Shown piece after piece: positions 5,812 through 12,650 of a DNA stretch of 15,456 nt. The DNA lies in contig JALVEX010000080.1 in assembly GCA_027030435.1 (NCBI GenBank), positions 1 to 15,456 on the forward strand, read 5' to 3'. Position 1 is the stretch's first letter. Each line of letters starts with the position of its first letter. The translations under genes were made by a program, and so were the position numbers. This stretch comes from Paracoccaceae bacterium (GTDB lineage: Bacteria > Pseudomonadota > Alphaproteobacteria > Rhodobacterales > Rhodobacteraceae). The notes under the pieces are model-generated. The model ran no database searches, was not told where the DNA came from, and saw nothing but the letters and a program-made list of their open reading frames with translations.

Positions 5812-6158
5812 TTTTTTTCCGATTCCAGCGCGTGAAGCGGGGCCAGATAGAGGGCCCGGAAGGCCAGATAGACCCAAGGGACGTCCATCAGCGCGTCGAT
5901 GAGCGCAGGGGCGGGTTTTTCCAGCACCTCGCCCTCGGCATCGCCCACGCCTTCCCAATCGATGATCACGCGCCGCGCCCAGGCTTTCGCCTCGAGGACG
6001 CCGGCGTCGATTTCCCCATCGTCCTCGAATGCGCCGGCCTGAGCCATTTCCTGCCATACCTGCGCCGCGGTGGCGCTCAGCGGCGGCAGCACGCGCACCC
6101 GCACCCCGCGGCCGAGATCGAGCCATTTCGGCTCCGTCGAAAGATCCAGTCTGATCAT
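5718..6158 (-). CDS. Tail assembly chaperone, short form (gpG-like)
   Basis: This 146-residue protein starts at the ATG at 6158, which shares one base with the tail tube stop. The frame extends further up, but that part lies inside the tail tube gene. The body is helical (VLPPLSATAAQVWQEMAQAGAF, then AKAWARRVIIDWEGV), and the C-terminus beyond residue 116 is polar and low in complexity (Ser/Ala/Lys-rich), as expected for a zero-frame tail reached when no frameshift occurs. By position between tube and tape measure, it should correspond to lambda gpG, which coats the tape measure during assembly and is absent from the virion. A shift-prone heptamer at codons 114-116 allows a second, longer product. 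Confidence 0.82.
   Translation of the reverse strand: MIRLDLSTEPKWLDLGRGVRVRVLPPLSATAAQVWQEMAQAGAFEDDGEIDAGVLEAKAWARRVIIDWEGVGDAEGEVLEKPAPALIDALMDVPWVYLAFRALYLAPLHALESEKNVSSPLPNGSSAGAEDTAKAVKASAKSARAD
5771..5804 (-). promoter_or_regulatory. Frameshift-stimulating hairpin
   Basis: Six bases after the heptamer a 14-bp stem can form on the transcript: 5804-5791 pairs with 5784-5771 around the six-base loop UGGGAG. The inner six pairs are GCCGAA/UUCGGC, then two U-G pairs, CCC/GGG, G-C, C-G and a terminal U-G. Spacer and stem length match known -1 frameshift stimulators. Pairing was done by eye, with no energy calculation. Confidence 0.75.
5811..5817 (-). promoter_or_regulatory. -1 ribosomal frameshift slippery heptamer (A AAA AAC)
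   Basis: Seven consecutive T on the plus strand (5812-5818) followed by G give, on the message, the codons GAA AAA AAC. The heptamer A AAA AAC fits the X XXY YYZ rule exactly in the short chaperone frame, and slipping back one base leads into the gpT-like frame. It is the longest A-run I see in this GC-rich operon outside the pentapeptide region. Confidence 0.85.
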
Positions 6159-7096
6159 CAGTAGCTCGCAATCTGGTTTTTCAGGACGACCGTGCACATC
6201 TTTCCTGCGCCCGAATCGAAAGCCGCCTGCCAGTCGAAGCTCGCCTGGATGCCCTGCGGCCCCTGAATTTCGACTTTCGGGATCGGAAGATAGACCTTGT
6301 GCGCGGTCAGCTTGAGATTGACGGTGCTGGAAAGAGACCAGGAGAACTCCAGCGAGGCTGCGCCTCCGCTGATCGCCTGATCCATCAGCACGGTATCGGC
6401 GAAGCGCACGTCGATCCGGCCGGTCAGCTCGGCCATGGATGGATCGGCCCCGTCGATCTTGCCGTCCGAGCGGATGGTCTCGATGCGATCGAGGTTGTTC
6501 TTGTAGCTCACGTCGGCTGAAACGATATTGCCGAGGCTTGTGCCGTTGCGCAGGATCGAGCCGTTGAAATGCCCGAACCGCTGCAGGTTCCAGGCGGTCG
6601 GCGTGCCCGCTGCCGTGGTGGTCGCCACGTTCTCGCCCTGGGCTACCAGGCTGGCGGTGGCGGTCAGCAGCCCGCGCCGTTCCATGGTCCAGCGGAGTTC
6701 ATCCAGCACACAACCGGTATACATGGCGAATCGCGGGATCTCCGGCAGGGCGACCTCGATGGCCATGCTGGGCAGCGACCAGCTGCCGGAGGTGTAGGTG
6801 TGGGTCTTGTTGGTGGTGCCGGTGGTGGTGGGCGCGCCGAAGGCCGCCTTCAGCCAGAAGCCGATGGCTTCGGCGTCGATCGGGATCTCGATATCGCCAT
6901 CGACCGTCACCGCGTCCTTGACCGGGGCGAGCGGATCTCGCCCGTAGCCCAGAAGTTCGGAATTCAGGAGCGGCTGATCCGCTCCGAGCGACGAGCGGGC
7001 GAAGGGCATCTGGAAAAAGCCGCTTGCGGGCGCGGTGCCGTAGGTCGTCTCGAACGCGGCCGCGAGCTGCGACCGCGCGCCTTGTGCGCGTGCCAT
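6158..7096 (-). CDS. Major tail tube protein
   Basis: This 312-residue protein begins MARAQGARSQLAAAFETTYG. It is rich in beta-strand-forming Thr, Ser, Val and Gly, and has the N-terminal E-x-x-Y-G-x-x-P segment common to siphovirus tail tube proteins. Hexameric rings of such proteins stack around the tape measure to form the tube. The C-terminal part (SFSW-type strands, then FDWQAAFDSGAGKMCTVVL) is consistent with the same fold. An AAAGGA ribosome-binding site lies 7 bases before the ATG. The stop shares one base with the tail chaperone ATG (TGATG). The order tube, frameshifting chaperone, tape measure is the near-universal siphovirus arrangement and supports all three assignments. Confidence 0.88.
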   Translation of the reverse strand: MARAQGARSQLAAAFETTYGTAPASGFFQMPFARSSLGADQPLLNSELLGYGRDPLAPVKDAVTVDGDIEIPIDAEAIGFWLKAAFGAPTTTGTTNKTHTYTSGSWSLPSMAIEVALPEIPRFAMYTGCVLDELRWTMERRGLLTATASLVAQGENVATTTAAGTPTAWNLQRFGHFNGSILRNGTSLGNIVSADVSYKNNLDRIETIRSDGKIDGADPSMAELTGRIDVRFADTVLMDQAISGGAASLEFSWSLSSTVNLKLTAHKVYLPIPKVEIQGPQGIQASFDWQAAFDSGAGKMCTVVLKNQIASY

Positions 7097-7120
7097 GTGT
7101 CAGTCCTTTCGATTGTCGTT

Positions 7121-7552
7121 TCAGGCGAGCGGATCGCTCGTCGTGTAATGCAGCGTCACCGCGATCACCGCGGCCTTGAGCGCCTGCGCGCCCTCGATGG
7201 GCAGATCGACGGGCTGCGGCGCGTCCGGCTCCGACCAGTCACAGAGCCCGCCCAGCGTCCGGTCGGCGGCAAGAGCCGTGCCGATGGCGGCGGCGAGCGC
7301 GTCGAAGGTGCTGTCGCGCGTGGTCGGGGTCTTGCCCTGCACGATCGCCTCGACCTCGGCGCGATGCTGCCAGTGGTAGCGCAGGGGCGAGAGCGTCACC
7401 TCCGGCGCGCCAGGCTCGCCGTCGCGCAGGATCAGAAGCCCTCCGGCCGGCACGCGTTCTGGAAGCACCTCGCCGCGCAGGACGGTGGCGCCGGGCACGC
7501 CCTGCAACACGCCGAACAGCGCCTGCAGGACGTTCTCGCGGGTGGTTGCCAT
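7121..7552 (-). CDS. Putative tail terminator (gpU-like minor tail protein)
   Basis: This 143-residue protein begins MATTRENVLQALFGVLQGVPG and continues with short alternating strands and helices: a strand with LLILRDGEPG, a polar loop with R-Y-H-W-Q-H-R-A-E-V-E-A-I-V, a helix with FDALAAAIGTALAADRTLGG, and a final strand LKAAVIAVTLHYTT. This layout and the place just before the tail tube gene match tail-terminator proteins, which cap the growing tube and fix its length together with the tape measure. Homologues in Rhodobacterales genomes are, from memory, often mislabelled as acyl-CoA transferases; nothing here supports an enzyme. The gene is separated by three bases from DUF6441 and by 24 bases from the tail tube gene. 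Confidence 0.72.
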   Translation of the reverse strand: MATTRENVLQALFGVLQGVPGATVLRGEVLPERVPAGGLLILRDGEPGAPEVTLSPLRYHWQHRAEVEAIVQGKTPTTRDSTFDALAAAIGTALAADRTLGGLCDWSEPDAPQPVDLPIEGAQALKAAVIAVTLHYTTSDPLA

Positions 7553-7555
7553 GGA

Positions 7556-8194
7556 CTATCTCCAGTTGCTCACGATAGCCGCCGGAACCGCACGCGCCAC
7601 CTGCTCCGCGCTTCGCGCCAGATCAAGCCGCTTTGGCAGCTTCACCTGCGGCACGAGGATGAAGATCGGTATCACGACATTCTTCCTGAAGCGCCTCGGT
7701 GACGCGACGAAGCCGAGATGGTCCAACGTCCTGCGCTGGCGCTGGGTTCCGTCGTCCACGAGCAGCGAGGGACGACCACGCCGATAGACGAACCGCAGCC
7801 GTTTGCCTGTCCGTTCTTCCCAGAGGTGCGGGGTTATGCGTGCGTGTCTTGGCCCCCGCATCCGCCTGGCCACCCGATCTATCGGGATCGCCAGCCAGAA
7901 GCCCTCCTTCGAGCGGATCAGAGCGCCATGTTCATGCGCGCCGACGATTTCGGGGGCTTTCGACCAGATGAGCGCGGCGGCATCCATGCTGTGGGTTTTC
8001 TCGGGGTAACGCTGGTTCCGGATGGTATTGGCCAGCCGCCGGCCGAGGCCGGCGGCCCGGATCTGTCCGCGCCAATCCCTCTTGATGGCGCGCCCGGCGC
8101 GGTCCATGGCGATCGAAACGGCCTTCTCGCCGGCGACGAACTCGTCATGCAGCGCTGCCTGCAGGTTCTCTTCGCTGCGAAACGTGATCCTCAT
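7556..8194 (-). CDS. DUF6441-type phage neck/tail completion protein
   Basis: This 212-residue basic protein begins MRITFRSEENLQAALHDEF. The first third is helical (AGEKAVSIAMDRAGRAIKRDWR), then comes an arginine-rich middle with a W-L-A-I-P segment, and the end is basic. I recognise the pattern as DUF6441, a family of uncertain biochemical role found between head-joining and tail-terminator genes of alphaproteobacterial siphophages. By position it should be the tail-completion or neck component corresponding to lambda gpZ, which is inference rather than known function. The start overlaps the previous stop as ATGA. The TAG stop is three bases before the next start. Confidence 0.7.
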   Translation of the reverse strand: MRITFRSEENLQAALHDEFVAGEKAVSIAMDRAGRAIKRDWRGQIRAAGLGRRLANTIRNQRYPEKTHSMDAAALIWSKAPEIVGAHEHGALIRSKEGFWLAIPIDRVARRMRGPRHARITPHLWEERTGKRLRFVYRRGRPSLLVDDGTQRQRRTLDHLGFVASPRRFRKNVVIPIFILVPQVKLPKRLDLARSAEQVARAVPAAIVSNWR

Positions 8195-8505
8195 GCCGCC
8201 ACGAGCTCCGCCGTCCAGATCAGCCGCTCGGCATCGCGCACCGGTTCGCCCTGGACGATGTAGGAAGCACCGTTCATGTCGATCCTGTCGCCGGCGGCGA
8301 GATCCGGGGCATCGCTTGCGAGCATGTCCACGATCAGCGTGTCGGAAACGACGCGCGCGCCGGCAAACGAGGTTATCTCGTCGGGCAGGCGGGCGATGAC
8401 GCGAAGAGGGATGCCCGGCCCGGTGCCGCCCGGATAGATCGTGGCGTCCCTGGCCATGATCGGATTGCGAAAGATCGCGGCCAGGGCGCCGGGGAGCGGG
8501 TCCAC
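8191..8505 (-). CDS. Putative head-tail joining protein (GTG start)
   Basis: The chosen start is a GTG at 8505, two bases after the upstream TGA, giving 104 residues that begin VDPLPGALAAIFRNPIMARD. The same frame is open much further upstream, but that part only shadows the DUF2190 gene. A later ATG (MARDATIYPGG) is possible but would lose the LPGALAAIFRN opening that I associate with this family in Rhodobacterales prophages. The mixed beta pattern, including DLAAGDRIDMNGASYIVQGEP near the end, is typical of small neck or head-completion proteins such as lambda FII-type joiners. The exact role is inferred from size and position. Its TGA overlaps the next ATG as ATGA. Confidence 0.72.
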   Translation of the reverse strand: MDPLPGALAAIFRNPIMARDATIYPGGTGPGIPLRVIARLPDEITSFAGARVVSDTLIVDMLASDAPDLAAGDRIDMNGASYIVQGEPVRDAERLIWTAELVAA

Positions 8506-8507
8506 GG

Positions 8508-8843
8508 TCAGACGGTTCCGTTGAGGCGCACGACGCCGGTGGTGTCGGACGCCCCGCCGGCGACGGCAGCCACGGCCGCGCCGATCAGCGTGTTGCCGGT
8601 GGCCGCGGTGGTGCAGCGCTTGTTGGTGTCGTCCCAATAGACCTTCACGCCTTCGGCCCATGCTTGCGAGCCGACCTTGGGAAGGGTGTAGACGCCGGCG
8701 GTCGCGATGACCACGCGATCGCCGGCAGCGGCATCGCCGGAGGCAATGCCGAACAGAGAGCCTACAAGCACACCATCGCCGCTGCCGAGCGCGGCGGGGG
8801 CGGTGACGGCGACGTTGTCGCCGCGGGAAACATAGTTCTTCAT
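8508..8843 (-). CDS. DUF2190-like capsid decoration (cement) protein
   Basis: This 111-residue protein, beginning MKNYVSRGDNVAVTAPAALG, is rich in Gly, Ala, Val and Thr and predicted to be mainly beta. It has the DUF2190 pattern: an opening N-V-x-V-T-A-P segment, GSLFGIA, and a late W-x-x-G-x-x-V-Y-W-D motif. DUF2190 members are small proteins coded just after the major capsid gene. Some are shown or thought to cement the shell, and old database names calling them recombinases are misleading. AAAGGA lies 7 bases before the ATG. The gene follows an intercistronic hairpin, and its TGA is two bases before the GTG start of the next gene. Confidence 0.88.
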   Translation of the reverse strand: MKNYVSRGDNVAVTAPAALGSGDGVLVGSLFGIASGDAAAGDRVVIATAGVYTLPKVGSQAWAEGVKVYWDDTNKRCTTAATGNTLIGAAVAAVAGGASDTTGVVRLNGTV

Positions 8844-8869
8844 CTGTCTTTCCTTTCAATGGAGGATGT

Positions 8870-8893
8870 CCGCCACCCCATGCGGGATGGCGG
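8870..8893 (-). other. Intercistronic RNA hairpin between capsid and decoration genes
   Basis: On the minus-strand transcript a 10-bp stem (CCGCCAUCCC with GGGGUGGCGG, one U-G pair) closes a four-base GCAU loop. It fills most of the 58-base gap between the capsid stop and the next start and is not followed by a U-run, so it is not a typical intrinsic terminator. It could protect the abundant capsid message from 3' exonucleases or set the ratio of the two proteins (inference). Confidence 0.55.
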
Positions 8894-8901
8894 TGGAATC
8901 G

Positions 8902-10341
8902 TCATGCGCCGGGGTTCTTGAACAGGCCGCGCCAGTCGATCGCCTTCGCGGCAAAATCGTGCCGGGCCTTGATCTCGACCCCGTCGATCTCGAAACCGGT
9001 GCGGGTTTCGGTGTAGACGCCGTTCTGTCCGTCGAGATAGGCGTATTCCACCGTGTCGATGCGCGAAGGTTCCGCCGCGAGGAACCAGGGATCGTTGCCG
9101 CTCGCGGGGATGAGCCGCTGTTCCTCGATCACCTGCATGCGGCCGGCGAAGGGATTGACGTCCGATGCGTTGGCAGGGGTTACGGAGGTCATCTGCTTGT
9201 TCGCCTCGAGCGCGCGCGGCCCGGGCGGCACGAGGATGTAGCTCGGCCGCACCGTGATCGGGCGCCCCTCGAGCCCCTTGTGCTGGCCGAACTTGCGCAT
9301 CGCCGTGGCCAGCGCCGTATCCGTGATCGCCGATCCGGTGCCAAGATTGCCGTGATCGTTGTGGAACAGCGCCTTCCCGTCCGCCATGGTCGGATTGCCG
9401 GTCAGGATCGCATAGACGATATCGCTTTCGAGATCCGCGGCGGCGGCCCCGAAGGCCATCGGGATGCGGGTGAGCGCATCGAGATCGTCATTGATGATCG
9501 CCTGACGGGTGATCGCCACGATCCGCCCATAGGTGGCGAGGGCATAGGTTTCCTTGCCGTCGGTCACGGCGCCGTAGGAATATTCGCCGTTTTCCAGCAC
9601 CTTCTTGAGATCGGGCGCGCCGCCGATCTGGGCCCGGTCGACGGGCTTGAAATCGACGATCGTGGCGCGACGCGCCCAAGCGGTGAAGGTCCGGGGGGTG
9701 GTTTCATACGCCCGGCGCAGGGTCTTGTTGGCGACATTGGCGAGGATCGCCGCGAAATCGCTGGTGCCGAGGGAACCGGCGCGGTTCTGAAGGGCCGCGC
9801 GGGCAAGCTCCATCCGGCTCATGCCGCGGGTGCTCACGCCACAGCGCTCGAGCACATGGCGCGCCTGCTCGAGCAGCGTCATGCCGCGGAACTCGCGCGC
9901 ATCGGCGGTCATTTCGACCAGACCAGGATCCGCCCGGTGCATGATCGCGGTGGCGGCGGCTTCGCGATAGGCGTTATCGGTTTCACCGCTGCTCCGTGCC
10001 TGCGCCGGCAGGGCGGTGCGGCCCTCGAACGGATCGCCGTCCGCCAGATGATCGAGGATTTCGCTCCTTGCTGCATCCAGCGAGATCCCGCGCCTGATCA
10101 TGTCCTCGGTCCTGTCCTCGAGGCCATGGCGTTTGCAGAGCGTCAGAATTTCGCTCGCGCGCCGGCGTTCGGCCTCGATCGCGGCAGCGGAATTGCCGCC
10201 GGCAGGCGAGGCCTGCGTCGGGGCTTGCTGCGGTTCGGCATTCCGGCCTGCGTCGGCGGTGGCAATTGCCGTGCGCTGATCGGGCGCATCGTTCGCGCGG
10301 GTGTCGGCGGCACCGTCTGCCGCCTGCTTCTTCTTCGTCAT
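8902..10341 (-). CDS. Possible internally initiated scaffold-capsid product (479 residues, same frame)
   Basis: Within the protease-capsid fusion, in frame, an ATG at 10341 begins MTKKKQAADGAADT and would give a 479-residue protein consisting of the scaffold-like linker and the capsid domain without the protease. It is preceded by AAAGGA at 10348-10353 with a 6-base spacer, as good as the ribosome-binding sites of the true starts in this operon. Lambda nests Nu3 inside gene C in a comparable way, so nested starts in protease genes are an established strategy. Use of this start is inferred. It may instead be the relic of a junction between two formerly separate genes. Confidence 0.45.
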   Translation of the reverse strand: MTKKKQAADGAADTRANDAPDQRTAIATADAGRNAEPQQAPTQASPAGGNSAAAIEAERRRASEILTLCKRHGLEDRTEDMIRRGISLDAARSEILDHLADGDPFEGRTALPAQARSSGETDNAYREAAATAIMHRADPGLVEMTADAREFRGMTLLEQARHVLERCGVSTRGMSRMELARAALQNRAGSLGTSDFAAILANVANKTLRRAYETTPRTFTAWARRATIVDFKPVDRAQIGGAPDLKKVLENGEYSYGAVTDGKETYALATYGRIVAITRQAIINDDLDALTRIPMAFGAAAADLESDIVYAILTGNPTMADGKALFHNDHGNLGTGSAITDTALATAMRKFGQHKGLEGRPITVRPSYILVPPGPRALEANKQMTSVTPANASDVNPFAGRMQVIEEQRLIPASGNDPWFLAAEPSRIDTVEYAYLDGQNGVYTETRTGFEIDGVEIKARHDFAAKAIDWRGLFKNPGA

Positions 10342-10959
10342 GACGTGTCCTTTCGGTTGACCCGCAGGGGCGGGGGTGGTGTCGCGCCGGATGATGGCGC
10401 AGGGGTGGAGCCGTTCACGCCCGGCATCTTCCGAGCGGATGGATGCTCCGGGATCGGCGGGCATGGCGACCGCCGAGATTTCGTATGGCTCCCAGTCGAC
10501 GGCGCGCCACAGCTCGCGCTCGCCGTCGCGTTTCTCGATCTCGTACTTGTGGACGCGGTAGCCCACCGAGACCTTGTTCACCGAGCCCTCGAGGATGCGG
10601 TGGACGACGGATTCCGCATCGGGGGCGGATGTGAGGCGGATCGTCGCCCGGCCCTCGCCGCCCTCGATCTTCACGGAACCCGGGACCACGTTGCCGAGCA
10701 CGGAGCCCAGCGACCACGAATTGTGCGATTCCAGAAACGGCGCGCCGTCGTCGAGGCGCTCGAGCCGGACGGCATTGGGCGAGACGATCAGTTCCTCGTC
10801 GTACTCGACGACCGTATCCCAGCCTTCCCAGCGCGCCCGGCGCACCGTGGCGCCGGTGGTCCAAACCACTTCGATGGTCCGTTCCTCCTCGTTGATCGCA
10901 CCGGGCACGACGGTGGCTTCCCGCCCGAGCACGGGCAGGTTGAGCATGTCTTTCGCCAT
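8902..10959 (-). CDS. Prohead protease / major capsid protein fusion
   Basis: One 685-residue frame joins two functions. Residues 1 to about 190 resemble an HK97-type prohead protease, with the likely catalytic His79 (FLESHNSW) and Ser131 (VNKVSVGYRV). Residues about 207-300 are Ala/Gln-rich and low in complexity, like a scaffold or delta region. Residues about 390-685 look like a phage major capsid domain (for example the VDRAQIGGAPDLKKVLE and FHNDHGNLG segments). Fusions of this type are known in alphaproteobacterial phages. The protease half would mature the prohead and the capsid half would build the shell. An ATG at residue 207 (position 10341) has a strong AAAGGA 6 bases upstream, so scaffold-capsid protein could also be made separately. 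The gene starts 9 bases after the portal. Confidence 0.92.
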   Translation of the reverse strand: MAKDMLNLPVLGREATVVPGAINEEERTIEVVWTTGATVRRARWEGWDTVVEYDEELIVSPNAVRLERLDDGAPFLESHNSWSLGSVLGNVVPGSVKIEGGEGRATIRLTSAPDAESVVHRILEGSVNKVSVGYRVHKYEIEKRDGERELWRAVDWEPYEISAVAMPADPGASIRSEDAGRERLHPCAIIRRDTTPAPAGQPKGHVMTKKKQAADGAADTRANDAPDQRTAIATADAGRNAEPQQAPTQASPAGGNSAAAIEAERRRASEILTLCKRHGLEDRTEDMIRRGISLDAARSEILDHLADGDPFEGRTALPAQARSSGETDNAYREAAATAIMHRADPGLVEMTADAREFRGMTLLEQARHVLERCGVSTRGMSRMELARAALQNRAGSLGTSDFAAILANVANKTLRRAYETTPRTFTAWARRATIVDFKPVDRAQIGGAPDLKKVLENGEYSYGAVTDGKETYALATYGRIVAITRQAIINDDLDALTRIPMAFGAAAADLESDIVYAILTGNPTMADGKALFHNDHGNLGTGSAITDTALATAMRKFGQHKGLEGRPITVRPSYILVPPGPRALEANKQMTSVTPANASDVNPFAGRMQVIEEQRLIPASGNDPWFLAAEPSRIDTVEYAYLDGQNGVYTETRTGFEIDGVEIKARHDFAAKAIDWRGLFKNPGA
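10348..10353 (-). promoter_or_regulatory. Internal ribosome-binding site inside the protease-capsid fusion
   Basis: Read on the minus strand this is AAAGGA, then six bases, then the ATG at 10341-10339. The match to the anti-Shine-Dalgarno sequence and the spacing are good, and the site falls exactly where the protease domain ends and the low-complexity linker begins. Confidence 0.5.
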
Positions 10960-10968
10960 GATTCGCTC

Positions 10969-12447
10969 CTATTGTTGCCTGTTGTCCCGGTCGTCGCCGG
11001 GCTGCGTCGGATCGGTGGCCTGCGCGAGGCCCGCCTTGGTCACGAGGCGCGGGTCGCTGTCGAACACGAGGCCCAGCGCATCCGTCTTTTCGGCGAAAGC
11101 GGCCCATTCCCCGATCATCTGTTCGGGATCCTGGCCGCGGCGGGCGATCTGCTCCGGCAGCGTGGTGAACCCGGCCCTGACCTCCAGCATGTCCGCCTGC
11201 GCGTCCTGCAGCGGGTTCACGCTCTCGAAACGCGGGGGCGTCCAGGTAGCCGTTATTTCGCGGTCCGGCGGCAGGATTCCCGCCACCTGCGCCATCTCCA
11301 TGAACCATTTCCAGATCGGTTCGCAGAGCATCGGAATGACTGTCTGATACTGCAGCTGGCGGACCATCCTGCGGAATTCGTTCAGGCCGACCCGGGACGA
11401 CGAGAAGTTCGTCTGGCTCAGATCGCCCGTCATCAGCGCATATGGCACCCGAAATCCGGCTGCGATCGTATGCAGCTGCACCCTGTGCCATTCGTAAACC
11501 CCGCCGTGGGGCGAAGGATGATTGAACTTGATGTCCTTGCCTCCGCGGGCATAGGCGATCAGACCGGGCTCGAACTGCTCGACGATATTGCCGTCCGCAT
11601 CCTCGACCTTGGGCGCGATGGCCATGTCGTCCTCGTTGTCCGCGAAAACGATCCCGACGAGGCAGGCCTCGGTCTTCTTGCGCACGAGCTCGGCATTCTG
11701 CCAATCCCCGACGTCCCGGATCGAGCGGATTGCGGGCGTCCCCCATGGGACGCCACGGTTCTGAACGCGCTGGCGCTCGAAAAGATGCGCGACCTTGTCG
11801 GCAGGAACCCTGACCGGTTTCATGTTCACGGGTGTCGAATGATCGCCGGGGTGGTCGCGATACATCCAGTACGCCACCCTGCGCCCGGAGCCGTCGTATT
11901 CGATTCCGTTCACGATTCTGGGTCCGTTGGCCGGGAAGGAATATCGATCATCCGCGAGATGGTCCGCTTCGCGCAGCTCGATCAGCAGGGGAATTCCCCC
12001 CGGTTTCTCGCGCGCATTCGCTCTGAGCACCCGCTTGACCGCGAAAACCTCTCCGCCTTCGAGCATTTCGCGCACCGCGAGGGTCAGCAGCCCCTGGAAC
12101 GTGGTATGGCCATGTGCGTCCGCGGCCCTCGCCCAGCGCCGCCATGCAGCATCCACCTCCCGGTCAAGTCCGGCGTCTCCGGTGTTGGCGCGCGGCTCTA
12201 TCCCGGTCCCGACGATATTGTTGACGAGAACCTGAACGGCCTGGGCCGCAAGCGGGTTGTTGCGGACGAGATCCCGCATTCTCTGGCGGAGCAGATCGGC
12301 CGCAACGGCGATTTCCGCATCGGCTGAAGTGTTTCCGCTCACCCACCCGTCCGTGCCCCGCCCTTTCGCGGCTCCGTCGTAAGCGCGCTCACGGCCTTTC
12401 CCGGCCTTCGGGCGCAGCAATGAGAGCACGTTGCCGATCAGTCCCAT
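10969..12447 (-). CDS. Portal protein, lambda family
   Basis: This 492-residue protein matches lambda gpB-type portals in length, order and sequence: a basic N-terminus, then LVRNNPLAAQAVQVLVNNIVGTGI (about residues 60-83), a PYALMTGDLSQTNFSS segment typical of these portals, and a polar C-terminal tail (DPTQPGDDRDNRQQ). Twelve copies form the ring at one capsid vertex through which DNA enters and to which the joining proteins bind. The start overlaps the gpW stop by one base, and the next gene follows after 9 bases behind a TAGGAG ribosome-binding site. An open frame runs the opposite way through this gene, but the family match is on this strand. Confidence 0.95.
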   Translation of the reverse strand: MGLIGNVLSLLRPKAGKGRERAYDGAAKGRGTDGWVSGNTSADAEIAVAADLLRQRMRDLVRNNPLAAQAVQVLVNNIVGTGIEPRANTGDAGLDREVDAAWRRWARAADAHGHTTFQGLLTLAVREMLEGGEVFAVKRVLRANAREKPGGIPLLIELREADHLADDRYSFPANGPRIVNGIEYDGSGRRVAYWMYRDHPGDHSTPVNMKPVRVPADKVAHLFERQRVQNRGVPWGTPAIRSIRDVGDWQNAELVRKKTEACLVGIVFADNEDDMAIAPKVEDADGNIVEQFEPGLIAYARGGKDIKFNHPSPHGGVYEWHRVQLHTIAAGFRVPYALMTGDLSQTNFSSSRVGLNEFRRMVRQLQYQTVIPMLCEPIWKWFMEMAQVAGILPPDREITATWTPPRFESVNPLQDAQADMLEVRAGFTTLPEQIARRGQDPEQMIGEWAAFAEKTDALGLVFDSDPRLVTKAGLAQATDPTQPGDDRDNRQQ

Positions 12448-12650
12448 CAGTTCCTCCTGAATGCCGCGAAGCCGGCAACCGGGCGAGGTTTTCCGCCCGC
12501 GCTTTCGATCTCGCCCTCGATCATGCGGATACGGCGCAGCAGGTCGTCGGCGCTGCCGTATTCCACGGTCTTGCCCTCGTATGTGATGCGCAGGATGCCC
12601 TGGGCATAGGCCGCCTTCAGCGCGTCGAGTTCGGTTTGCGAATAGGCCAT
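12447..12650 (-). CDS. gpW-like head-tail joining protein
   Basis: This 67-residue protein begins MAYSQTELDALKAAYAQGIL and contains a short beta-like segment (RITYEGKTVEYGS) followed by a helix, the typical gpW layout. In lambda, gpW (68 residues) enters the filled head after packaging, closes the portal and provides the surface for tail attachment. The size, the sequence pattern and the position between terminase and portal all agree. Its ATG directly abuts the terminase TAG, and its TGA shares one base with the portal ATG, so translation is probably coupled. The basic C-terminus (FAAFRRN) is unremarkable. Confidence 0.9.
   Translation of the reverse strand: MAYSQTELDALKAAYAQGILRITYEGKTVEYGSADDLLRRIRMIEGEIESAGGKPRPVAGFAAFRRN

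Noticed and set aside
5812..6171. Upstream part of the frame carrying the gpT-like extension, as an independent gene start
   Set aside because: Within the short chaperone gene this frame is Arg/Gly-rich shadow sequence with no ribosome-binding site. It becomes protein-like only after the slip site, which fits frameshifting instead.
8506..8859. N-terminal extension of the head-tail joining protein to 8859
   Set aside because: This portion is an Arg-rich shadow of the DUF2190 gene. The GTG at 8505, two bases after the DUF2190 stop, is the sensible start.
8866..12327. Plus-strand open frame of 1153 codons across capsid and portal genes
   Set aside because: It is antisense to two clearly recognisable structural genes. 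Its composition (Arg, Gly, Asp, His and Ala rich) is that expected from the complement of high-GC codons, and it has no family resemblance.
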